Positions 24,995 through 30,921 of a stretch of DNA of 30,921 nt are shown in pieces. This DNA comes from Christensenella sp. UBA3770. GTDB taxonomy: Bacteria; Bacillota; Clostridia; Christensenellales; CAG-1252. The translations under genes and the position numbers were made by a program. Under the pieces are notes generated by a model, which worked only from the letters and a program-made list of their open reading frames with translations, did not search any database and had not been told where the DNA came from. The DNA lies in assembly GCA_002371075.1 (NCBI GenBank), contig DFFS01000033.1, positions 1-30,921 on the forward strand, written 5' to 3'. Position 1 is the stretch's first letter, and every line of letters begins with the position of its first letter.

Positions 24995-25609
24995 ATGAAG
25001 TATGGCTTGAGATCGCGTTTTTACTATTTGAAACTTGATTTGAAAGAAAGTATAAAACATAATAAAAGACGATTGATTGCGCTTTATGGGTGGCTGTTGG
25101 CGGGAATGGCTATTGGTATTTATATCGGAGTTAAGATCGGTGAAAAAAACGCGCCATTCGGAATGTTTTCGGAACTGTTTCATCTGAAATATGAACCTTT
25201 TTCTCACGTTTGGCCTGATTTTTTACGCTTTTTCCTCTTTGCTTTCTTGTGTGCTCTATGTTATTTTTTGCCATTTCCAACCATATACCCGGCACTTGCC
25301 GCGTTGTTCTTCGGAAAATACTTCGGTCAGCTCGCCTGCGTTGTTTTCTTAACAGATTCTTTGATCGCTTCTTTACTTTCGTGTGTTCTTTTATACATAC
25401 CTCTGTTGATCGTAGGCGGTTGGCTTTTATTTAGGATATCCTTAAAATGCGGTGAATTTAGGCTTTGCAATGGAACGGACCCTTGTAAAAACAGCTTAAA
25501 ACGTGCCGGAGCAACGTTGCTATTAAGCCTAATTATGTACCTTTTGCTCCTTTTTTTACTTTACGTTATGCTTTGCGGTCTTATTTATTTGATCGTCATA
25601 GCACTTTAA
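24995..25609 (+). CDS. spoIIM: Stage II sporulation protein M
   Basis: SpoIIM is a membrane protein of the DMP peptidoglycan-degrading complex (SpoIID-SpoIIM-SpoIIP) that drives engulfment. The 204-residue product has about five membrane helices: near residues 28-45, 71-90, 92-112, 117-147 and 170-204. The N-terminus KLDLKESIKHNKRRLIALYG and the GIYIGVKIGEKN pattern resemble SpoIIM-family openings; sequence similarity is looser than for neighbours, so identity also rests on topology, the sporulation neighbours and a sigma-E-like promoter. There is no ribosome site before the ATG at 24995. A SpoIIM-like membrane protein of unknown role is the alternative. Confidence 0.78.
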   Translation: MKYGLRSRFYYLKLDLKESIKHNKRRLIALYGWLLAGMAIGIYIGVKIGEKNAPFGMFSELFHLKYEPFSHVWPDFLRFFLFAFLCALCYFLPFPTIYPALAALFFGKYFGQLACVVFLTDSLIASLLSCVLLYIPLLIVGGWLLFRISLKCGEFRLCNGTDPCKNSLKRAGATLLLSLIMYLLLLFLLYVMLCGLIYLIVIAL

Positions 25610-25617
25610 GCCTTTTC

Positions 25618-25646
25618 GAATAGCGGTTTTTGTTTTTTCCATACTA
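25618..25646 (+). promoter_or_regulatory. Forespore (sigma-G/sigma-F) promoter for dacF
   Basis: GAATA (25618-25622) and CATACTA (25640-25646) are separated by 17 bases, matching the Bacillus forespore sigma consensus. The start is predicted near 25653, just before the ribosome site GAGGTG. dacF of Bacillus is forespore-expressed. Confidence 0.7.
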
Positions 25647-25661
25647 TTCGTGAGGTGAACT

Positions 25662-26810
25662 ATGAAAAAAATCTTTATATTTCTTGTTTTAATGTTGATG
25701 CTCGTAGGATTGGTTGCTCCCATAGGATCCATTGCCCAAGCGGAAAACCTTCCCGCCGTTCAGGCAAAAAGCGCCTATTTGATGGATAAACGAACGGGGC
25801 AAATGCTTTATGGTCAAAGGGAAAACGATCATTTTCCGATTGCCAGCATGGTTAAGATCATGACGGCGCTTTTGACCTTTGAGGAGATTGAAAAGGGCTC
25901 GCTCACTTTCGACGAAAAGATACTGATCAGTGACGAAGCCTCCGGAATGGGCGGAAGTCAAATGTTTTTGGAGAGCGGTGACGAATATCCCGTCACAGAT
26001 CTCTTGAAAGGTGTGATCGTGGTATCCGCAAACGATGCTTGCGTTGCTCTTGCCGAACGCATAGCCGGTTCGGAGGCTGCTTTTGTGGAACGCATGAATG
26101 AAAGGGCAAAATCCCTCGGCATGAAGAACACGATGTTTGTAAATGCCACCGGCCTTCCTAAAGAAGGCGGTTACAGCTCCGCTCACGACGTTGCGCTCAT
26201 GCTATCGGAGCTTACCAATCACGAAAGATATTACGATTACAGCAAGATTTGGTTGGAAGATTATACCCATCCCGATGGCAGGATCACCACCCTTACCAAT
26301 ACAAACAAATTCGTTCGCTTTTATGACGAATGCGACGGGGGAAAGACGGGATATACTTCCGAAGCAAAGTTTTGTCTTTCCGCTTGTGCTACTCGAGGGG
26401 ATACCAAATTGATCTCTGTTGTGATCGGAGCAGATGACAGCAAAACGCGTTTTGCAGAAAGTAAACGACTTTTGTTGTACGGGTTTGCAAACTACAAAAC
26501 GGAAATATTGGTAAAAAAGGGAGAATCGGCTTTCCTTTGCCCGGTAACGAGAGGAAAAGAAAAAGAGGTGCCGGCTTATGCCGAGCAAGACATTTCGGTG
26601 CTCTATAAAACCGGTTCGGAGCAGGGAGAATATGACGTTCAAACCAGCTATTATCATGTGAAAGCGCCTGTAAAAAAGGGTGATAAAGTAGGCGAAGTTA
26701 AATTGATGAATAACGGAGAGGAAAAGGTGGTTTATTTGATCGCAGCAAAAGACATTTATAAGGCCGGGATATCGGATATTTATAAACGAATAGCGGAAAA
26801 AATGGCATAA
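25662..26810 (+). CDS. dacF: D-alanyl-D-alanine carboxypeptidase, DacF-like
   Basis: This is a low-molecular-weight penicillin-binding protein (S11 peptidase) that trims the terminal D-alanine from peptidoglycan stems. The signal peptide covers residues 1-27 (cleavage near AQA). The catalytic motifs are complete: SMVK (62-65), SAN (122-124) and KTG (228-230). A C-terminal PBP5-type beta domain follows from about residue 280 and ends with a probable amphipathic membrane-binding helix (DIYKRIAEKMA). In Bacillus DacF works in the forespore to set spore cortex cross-linking. The forespore-type promoter and placement after spoIVB and spoIIM support that role here. A terminator follows. Confidence 0.88.
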   Translation: MKKIFIFLVLMLMLVGLVAPIGSIAQAENLPAVQAKSAYLMDKRTGQMLYGQRENDHFPIASMVKIMTALLTFEEIEKGSLTFDEKILISDEASGMGGSQMFLESGDEYPVTDLLKGVIVVSANDACVALAERIAGSEAAFVERMNERAKSLGMKNTMFVNATGLPKEGGYSSAHDVALMLSELTNHERYYDYSKIWLEDYTHPDGRITTLTNTNKFVRFYDECDGGKTGYTSEAKFCLSACATRGDTKLISVVIGADDSKTRFAESKRLLLYGFANYKTEILVKKGESAFLCPVTRGKEKEVPAYAEQDISVLYKTGSEQGEYDVQTSYYHVKAPVKKGDKVGEVKLMNNGEEKVVYLIAAKDIYKAGISDIYKRIAEKMA

Positions 26811-26817
26811 AACGTGG

Positions 26818-26844
26818 GGCGCGGATAAACCGCGCCTCTTTTTG
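26818..26844 (+). terminator. Rho-independent terminator after dacF
   Basis: GGCGCGG (26818-26824) pairs with CCGCGCC (26830-26836) around loop ATAAA, followed by TCTTTTT. Confidence 0.92.
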
Positions 26845-26863
26845 TGCATTATTTTGAAATCGG

Positions 26864-26892
26864 TTGACGAAACTATTTTAATAAAATATAAT
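26864..26892 (+). promoter_or_regulatory. Sigma-A promoter for the site-2 protease-scpAB operon
   Basis: TTGACG (26864-26869), 17 bases, TATAAT (26887-26892). The transcript should start near 26899, only about five bases before the ATG at 26904. Confidence 0.85.
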
Positions 26893-26903
26893 ATTTTTTG
26901 ACT

Positions 26904-27614
26904 ATGATATACACCATCTTGTATGAGAGATTTGATGCGATCATAAAGATCATTATGATTTTGGCGTTTTTGACAAGCGCCGTTTTTGCTATCTCTCTGC
27001 ACGAATATGCCCATGGTTTTGCGGCTTATAAAATGGGTGATATGACGGCAAAAGCCAACGGACGGTTGACCATTAACCCTGCGGCGCACTTTGAACCCAT
27101 TGGGTTTTTGATGTTCCTTTTGGTGGGTTTTGGGTTTGCTCGTCCGGTGCCCATCAATCCTTACAACTTTAAGGATATCAGAAAAGGGCTCTTGATCACC
27201 TCCTTGGCGGGAGTAACAGCCAACTTGATCCAGGCCATAGTCGCTTTTGGATTATGGGTGGGGATAGGGTATCTTCTCCCGGTCGTAGTATCGATAAAAG
27301 CGCTGTATTACTTCTTGCTTTACTTGTTTTATGTGGCGTTTTTCTCCACGCTCTTGAACGTGGCGCTTATTGCCTTCAATATCCTTCCCATTTATCCTTT
27401 GGACGGATATAACGTGGTTGCATCGCTTTCACGCACGAATAACGCGTATTTGCGTTTTATGCGCCAATATGGCTCTTATATCTTGCTGGGGATCTTACTG
27501 CTCGGTTATTTCTTTGATGCGATCGGGTTGCCGCAAGCAAACTTGTTCCGGCTATATATCACCGGCATACAAAAAGGTGTATACAAACTCTATTATTTGA
27601 TCGTGGGAGGTTGA
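26904..27614 (+). CDS. Site-2 protease family (M50) membrane metalloprotease
   Basis: This 236-residue intramembrane zinc protease has the metal-binding motif HEYAH at residues 33-37 inside the first hydrophobic segment, and the third ligand in NILPIYPLDGYNV (the LDG motif near residue 168). About five to six membrane helices are visible. It belongs to the short M50B group usually found just upstream of scpA in Firmicutes, not the SpoIVFB group, which carries a CBS or other extra domain. The substrate is unknown. The start is the ATG at 26904; an in-frame TTG at 26898 would precede or coincide with the transcript start. No ribosome site is present. scpA follows after one base. Confidence 0.9.
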   Translation: MIYTILYERFDAIIKIIMILAFLTSAVFAISLHEYAHGFAAYKMGDMTAKANGRLTINPAAHFEPIGFLMFLLVGFGFARPVPINPYNFKDIRKGLLITSLAGVTANLIQAIVAFGLWVGIGYLLPVVVSIKALYYFLLYLFYVAFFSTLLNVALIAFNILPIYPLDGYNVVASLSRTNNAYLRFMRQYGSYILLGILLLGYFFDAIGLPQANLFRLYITGIQKGVYKLYYLIVGG

Positions 27615-27615
27615 G

Positions 27616-28407
27616 ATGGAAGATTTTTTTGTAGAAAGCAAAGAAACGTTCAGCTTCAAACTCGATGACTTCGAGGGTCCTCTTGACTTGCTCTTACATA
27701 TGCTCAAAGAAGCGAAGATCGAGATCAAAAACATCTTCGTCTCAAACATAACGGGGCAATACTTAAAGTACATAGAAGATATGAGCGGCTTGGACCTTGA
27801 AAAGGCAAGCAACTTTGCCGGCATGGCCGCAACTCTTTTGGATATTAAACTCAGAAGTGTGCTTCCGCGTACGGAAGAAGAGGACGTTATCCTTGAAGAG
27901 GATAAGAACTCCATTATCTTCTTGCTTGAAGAATATGATCTTATCAAAGATTCCGCGCTGAAATTGAAGATCACGGAAACCACCAACCGCTTTTTCCGCG
28001 AACCTGAATTTGATGAAAAAGATTGCCGCATTTTGCTTAAAAACTTTAATTTGGACAACCTTTTGGATGCTTTTGCCAAAATCATGTACAAGGCGGAAAC
28101 CAAAACGGTGGACGCCATTCCCAAAGTCATTGTTAAAGACCGTTTTACTGTGGGGCAAAAAACGAGATCTCTTGTGGCAACGTTGCTTGAAAAAAAGGAG
28201 CTTACCTTCTTCTCGCTGTTTGATGAAGATTATACGGAGAGCGAAAAGATCAATACCTTCCTTGCTTTGCTGGAACTATTGAAAAAACAATTTGCTGAAG
28301 CAGTGCAGGAAAAACCTTTTGAAGATATCAAGATCACCCTAAAAGAGGGAGCGGAAAACCTGTCGTACGAAGGAGGATTCGATGAACAATCAGATGAGTA
28401 TAATTGA
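27616..28407 (+). CDS. scpA: Segregation and condensation protein A
   Basis: ScpA is the kleisin that links the two SMC heads with ScpB in the bacterial condensin complex. The 263-residue protein begins with the conserved FKLDDFEGPLDLLLHMLKEA pattern (about residues 13-32), contains ISNI-like FVSNITGQYLKYI, and MAATLLDIKLRSVLPR, and ends in a winged-helix domain (TFFSLFDE and the EKINTFLALLELLKK helix). The ribosome site GGGAGG precedes the ATG. The 3' end overlaps scpB by 26 bp, so synthesis of the two is coupled. Confidence 0.95.
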   Translation: MEDFFVESKETFSFKLDDFEGPLDLLLHMLKEAKIEIKNIFVSNITGQYLKYIEDMSGLDLEKASNFAGMAATLLDIKLRSVLPRTEEEDVILEEDKNSIIFLLEEYDLIKDSALKLKITETTNRFFREPEFDEKDCRILLKNFNLDNLLDAFAKIMYKAETKTVDAIPKVIVKDRFTVGQKTRSLVATLLEKKELTFFSLFDEDYTESEKINTFLALLELLKKQFAEAVQEKPFEDIKITLKEGAENLSYEGGFDEQSDEYN

Positions 28408-29089
28408 GGCGATCGTCTTTGCCTCCGGAAAGGGGATAACCAAGACCGAGATCTTGGAAAAGATGGATATTACAAAGAAGAGATTAGATGCCATCGTGGA
28501 AGATCTTAAAGAAAAATACGACCCCGCAAACGGCGGCATCGTTTTTGTGGAAACCAATGGGACGTTGCGTTTTGTTACCGCTCCCGACGTGGGAGAACCC
28601 GTTGCGGAAGTATTGAAGCCATTGAAAGAACGCGAACTCAGCCGTTCTTTGCTTGAAGTAATGGCTATCGTGGCATATAAACAACCCGTTACTCGCTTGG
28701 AGATAGATGACATTCGTTCCTCTTCGTCCGATTACGCCATTTCTATGCTTCTTAAAAACAATTTGATCACCGTAGTTGGCAGAAAAGATGCACTCGGCAG
28801 GCCTCTTCTTTATGGAACAACGGATGATTTCTTGGTAAAATTCCAACTGAGCGATTTATCTGAGCTGCCCTCGGTAAAAGAGGTGCAGGAACGCATAAAG
28901 GTTTTGGAAGAAGGCATGCAAAAGAGCATTGAACTCTTCCCCGAAAAGGAAGTGAACGAAGTGGATGCGCCCATGCTTGCTGCCGGCGAGGAGATCCGTG
29001 TGGAAAAACCTTCCGACGAAGATTATGAAGTTGACCTTTCCGCTATCGTACGAGAAGTTGCGGCAGATGCGGCCGATAGAGAAGAATAA
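28382..29089 (+). CDS. scpB: Segregation and condensation protein B
   Basis: ScpB binds the middle of ScpA as a dimer of tandem winged helices. The 235-residue product opens with SIIEAIVFASGKGITKTEI and contains LLEVMAIVAYKQPVTRLEIDDIR, the family hallmark, and GRKDALGRPLLYGTTDDFL. The acidic C-terminus (from about residue 175) is longer than the core and probably disordered. The ATG at 28382 has AGGAGG five bases upstream; an ATG at 28394 is an alternative. A strong terminator follows 17 bp after the stop. Confidence 0.95.
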   Translation: MNNQMSIIEAIVFASGKGITKTEILEKMDITKKRLDAIVEDLKEKYDPANGGIVFVETNGTLRFVTAPDVGEPVAEVLKPLKERELSRSLLEVMAIVAYKQPVTRLEIDDIRSSSSDYAISMLLKNNLITVVGRKDALGRPLLYGTTDDFLVKFQLSDLSELPSVKEVQERIKVLEEGMQKSIELFPEKEVNEVDAPMLAAGEEIRVEKPSDEDYEVDLSAIVREVAADAADREE

Positions 29090-29090
29090 T

Positions 29091-29119
29091 CTATAATATT
29101 TGAAAGATCCGCCATACTA
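29091..29119 (+). promoter_or_regulatory. Possible forespore promoter for the ytfI-ytfJ operon
   Basis: CATACTA (29113-29119) matches the sigma-G/F -10 exactly; 17 bases upstream CTATA (29091-29095) is an imperfect -35. The -10 lies within the terminator hairpin of scpB. The Bacillus ytfIJ genes are forespore-expressed. Confidence 0.5.
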
Positions 29120-29140
29120 ACATGGTGGATCTCTTTTTTT
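29106..29140 (+). terminator. Rho-independent terminator of scpAB, overlapping the next gene's start
   Basis: GATCCGCCA (29106-29114) pairs with TGGTGGATC (29123-29131), nine pairs with one G-T, around an eight-base loop; TCTTTTTTT follows. The start codon of the next gene (29122) is at the loop's edge and the T-tract encodes its Phe residues. Confidence 0.88.
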
Positions 29141-29706
29141 ATTTACTTTTCATTTTACTGTTCTTACTTTTACCTATTTTTATCAAGGCGGAAGGCACTT
29201 TTCGCCCCGATAAGCGAGTGCTTTATATATCGATCAAATGGTTGGGGATCAAATTGTTATCCATACGCCTTTTTTTATCCGATGACATTTACATTTCCAT
29301 CAATAAGAATAAGGCAAAAATGCTGTCAAAAAAGAAAAAACACGGTAAAAACAGCGCAATATTGCCATTTTTGTTTACCGCGATCCATATAAGCGACTTA
29401 AACGTATCGGTATATACGAGCGGCGATCCCTCATCTCTCTCTATTGCCATTTCAACCGGTTTACAGATCATAAATAGTTTTATCGGTTACTTGAAAAATC
29501 TTAATCGCTTGGATAAAAGCAAGGTGTTGATCCTTCCGTGCTATTTGAACGAACAGGCAACGGTAAATTTTTCCATTTGCGTATATTCCTGCATCGCGTT
29601 AGTTATTTTCTCATTTGCGCATACTATTTTGGGAGAAAAATATGCAAAGCGAAGCGATAGGAAACATCATGGACAAGACCTTAGAAAACCTGAAACAAAT
29701 GGCTGA
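29122..29706 (+). CDS. DUF2953 (YtfI-like) membrane-associated protein
   Basis: This 194-residue protein of unknown function has an N-terminal membrane helix (residues 3-22), then a soluble domain with AEGTFRPDKRVLYISIKWLGIKL, the pattern of DUF2953 (YtfI) proteins. A second hydrophobic segment lies at about 149-165, and the C-terminus is basic. It precedes ytfJ with a 65-bp overlap, as in Bacillus, and probably shares its forespore expression. The start codon is unusual: ATG 29122 has no ribosome site and sits in a terminator hairpin, with GTG 29125 as an adjacent alternative. The function of the family is not established. Confidence 0.78.
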   Translation: MVDLFFYLLFILLFLLLPIFIKAEGTFRPDKRVLYISIKWLGIKLLSIRLFLSDDIYISINKNKAKMLSKKKKHGKNSAILPFLFTAIHISDLNVSVYTSGDPSSLSIAISTGLQIINSFIGYLKNLNRLDKSKVLILPCYLNEQATVNFSICVYSCIALVIFSFAHTILGEKYAKRSDRKHHGQDLRKPETNG

Positions 29707-30004
29707 CGGAGAAACGGTTGTTGGGCGAGAGATCATCGCACCCGATGGGACTATGGTGATCCCCATCTCCAAATTGAGTGTGGGAATGGTGTCCGGTGGG
29801 GGAGAATACGGTCTGCAAAGAATAAACGGAGAATTCACGGGAGCCGGAGCAGGCGGGGCGGGAGCCACCGTCACACCGCTTGGATTTCTTTTACTCGGAA
29901 AATTCAGTCACTCTTTTATAAGGGTGGACGGTAAAGAGGAGGACGACAAATGGATGAACGTATTACAAACCGTAGCAAAAGTTTTCGCAAAGAAAAAATC
30001 TTGA
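29642..30004 (+). CDS. ytfJ: Sporulation protein YtfJ (GerW family)
   Basis: YtfJ/GerW is a small forespore protein needed for proper germination in Bacillus. The 120-residue product shows the family hallmarks: AIGNIMDKTLENLKQM, VVGREIIAPDGTMVIPISKL in part, and a glycine-rich loop GAGAGGAGATVTPLGFL. The ATG at 29642 has GGGAG six bases upstream; the extension to 29615 has none. It overlaps the preceding gene by 65 bp and the next by 55 bp, both in different frames. Confidence 0.93.
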   Translation: MQSEAIGNIMDKTLENLKQMADGETVVGREIIAPDGTMVIPISKLSVGMVSGGGEYGLQRINGEFTGAGAGGAGATVTPLGFLLLGKFSHSFIRVDGKEEDDKWMNVLQTVAKVFAKKKS

Positions 30005-30795
30005 TCGCATTGCTGTTTTTTTTACTTTTTTTCTTTTTTGCCGCACCCGCTGCCACTGCTAATGCATATAACCGCACTTCGGCTGTGGTTTTGATGAATG
30101 CGGAAACCGGTGAGATCCTATACGAAGAGAATGCAAACGTTAAGATGGAGATCGCCTCTACTACTAAAATACTCACCGCTATTACCGTTATAGAAAACTC
30201 CGATCTTTTCCAATGGGTAACTGTTCCAAAGCAGGCGGTGGGGGTGGAAGGCTCGTCCATCTATTTAAGAAAGGGCGAAAACTGGCGCGTATTGGACTTG
30301 CTTTACGGTTTAATGTTGCGAAGCGGAAATGATGCCGCGACCGCTCTTGCCATCATAACGGCAGGATCGGTTGAAGGTTTTTGTGCAATGATGAATGAAA
30401 CGGCCATAAAAGCAGGTGCTGAAAACAGCCACTTTACCAATCCGCACGGTTTGCACGATGCGGATCATTATGCAACCGCAAAAGACCTTGCGTTGATCAC
30501 AAAATACGCCTTTGATTGCCCGATCTTTCAAACGATATGTAAAACCAAAGTGTATAACGCAACAAAAAAGGTGGGTGGTTTTGACGTAAAAGTGACTTTT
30601 TATAATAAAAATAAACTTCTCTATTCTTATCCTTATGCAACAGGTGTAAAAACCGGTTATACAACGCACTCGGGAAGGTGCTTGGTTTCCTCTGCGCAAA
30701 AAGACGGCGTGCACCTTATATGCGTGACCTTGAACGTTTATGATACCTATGGCGTCAGCAAAGGATTGTTTGAAAGATATTTTCAAGAAGTTTAG
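29950..30795 (+). CDS. D-alanyl-D-alanine carboxypeptidase (S11 family)
   Basis: This is a second penicillin-binding carboxypeptidase in the window, 281 residues. The signal peptide or anchor covers residues 16-39 (a run of Leu/Phe, then ATANA). Motifs: STTK (70-73), SGN (125-127), KTG (234-236). It lacks the C-terminal PBP5-type beta domain of the dacF-like protein at 25662, so it is a minimal catalytic form like Bacillus DacB-related proteins of sporulation operons. AGGAGG lies eight bases before the ATG at 29950, although this gives a 55-bp overlap with ytfJ. Co-transcription with ytfJ suggests a spore-wall role. Confidence 0.9.
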   Translation: MDERITNRSKSFRKEKILIALLFFLLFFFFAAPAATANAYNRTSAVVLMNAETGEILYEENANVKMEIASTTKILTAITVIENSDLFQWVTVPKQAVGVEGSSIYLRKGENWRVLDLLYGLMLRSGNDAATALAIITAGSVEGFCAMMNETAIKAGAENSHFTNPHGLHDADHYATAKDLALITKYAFDCPIFQTICKTKVYNATKKVGGFDVKVTFYNKNKLLYSYPYATGVKTGYTTHSGRCLVSSAQKDGVHLICVTLNVYDTYGVSKGLFERYFQEV

Positions 30796-30818
30796 CCGAT
30801 GTCGAAAGAGTAAAACAC

Positions 30819-30847
30819 TTGATTCTCAAAAAAAAATAAGTTATTAT
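30819..30847 (+). promoter_or_regulatory. Sigma-A promoter for the rluB-like gene
   Basis: TTGATT (30819-30824), 17 bases, TATTAT (30842-30847). The predicted start is near 30854, just before the ribosome site GGAGA. Confidence 0.6.
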
Positions 30848-30854
30848 AACTTAT
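30836..30854. repeat. Perfect palindrome over the rluB-like promoter
   Basis: ATAAGTTA (30836-30843) and TAACTTAT (30847-30854) are an exact inverted repeat around TTA. It covers the -10 box, so it may be an operator for a dimeric repressor. An AT-rich chance palindrome is the alternative. Confidence 0.5.
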
Positions 30855-30865
30855 AGGAGAAACTT

Positions 30866-30921
30866 ATGAGAATCAATAAATATATTGCGGAAGCGGGAGT
30901 GGCGTCCAGAAGAAACGCCGA
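30866..30921 (+). CDS. rluB: Pseudouridine synthase, RluB/RsuA family (3' end missing)
   Basis: Only 18 codons are in the window: MRINKYIAEAGVASRRNA, the start of the S4 domain found at the N-terminus of RsuA/RluB-type pseudouridine synthases. The ribosome site GGAGA lies upstream of the ATG at 30866. Position after scpAB, ytfJ and a D-Ala carboxypeptidase is the usual one for rluB in Firmicutes. Another S4-domain protein cannot be excluded from so short a piece. Confidence 0.72.
   Translation, partial: MRINKYIAEAGVASRRNA

Noticed and set aside
25617..25650. Inverted repeat CGAATAG/CTATTCG before dacF
   Set aside because: The arms coincide with the -35 and -10 boxes of the forespore promoter, which explain the sequence; the loop is 20 bases.

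Overview
The window is about 31 kb from a spore-forming member of the Firmicutes, probably a clostridial lineage. The evidence is the complete eight-gene spoIIIA operon plus spoIVB, spoIIM, a dacF-type carboxypeptidase and ytfJ, the chromosome-segregation pair scpA/scpB, moderate GC content by eye, strong Shine-Dalgarno sites on most genes and sigma-A-type promoters. Genus cannot be fixed from the sequence. All genes but one lie on the + strand. There are no insertion sequences, prophage genes, tRNAs, rRNAs or CRISPR arrays.

Layout. Positions 1-3327 hold the end of an S41 processing protease and a three-gene ABC importer (lipoprotein, permease, ATPase) of the nitrate/sulfonate/thiamine-precursor type. 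Positions 3324-3987 hold a divergent pair of small unrecognised proteins. Positions 4117-8545 encode a two-subunit type IIA topoisomerase of the gyrase/topoisomerase IV family, with a promoter before it and a terminator after it. Positions 8643-13042 are spoIIIAA-AH, the mother-cell half of the feeding-tube complex, closed by a terminator.

Positions 13202-17084 are a housekeeping run: asp23-family gene, nusB, folD, xseA, xseB, ispA. Next comes a stretch of about 650 bp without a gene (17085-17748) that is densely folded. Its position between ispA and a four-helix membrane protein followed by dxs is the diagnostic location of OLE RNA and its partner OapA. This large RNA-membrane protein complex is the most notable system in the window. 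The run continues with dxs, tlyA, nadK, argR and recN.

Positions 23936-26810 are three sporulation genes (spoIVB, spoIIM, dacF-like). Positions 26904-29089 are a site-2 protease, scpA and scpB. Positions 29122-30795 are a DUF2953/YtfI-like protein, ytfJ and a second D-Ala-D-Ala carboxypeptidase. The window ends just inside a pseudouridine synthase gene (rluB-like).

A recurring pattern is that several genes without a Shine-Dalgarno sequence have a promoter -10 element ending exactly six bases before the ATG, which predicts leaderless mRNAs. spoIIIAA and spoIIM show this behind sigma-E-like promoters and nadK behind a sigma-A promoter; the site-2 protease has a leader of only a few bases. The ytfI-like gene starts inside the hairpin of the scpAB terminator, whose loop also carries a forespore-type -10 sequence. 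These sporulation promoters match the compartments expected from Bacillus for the same genes.
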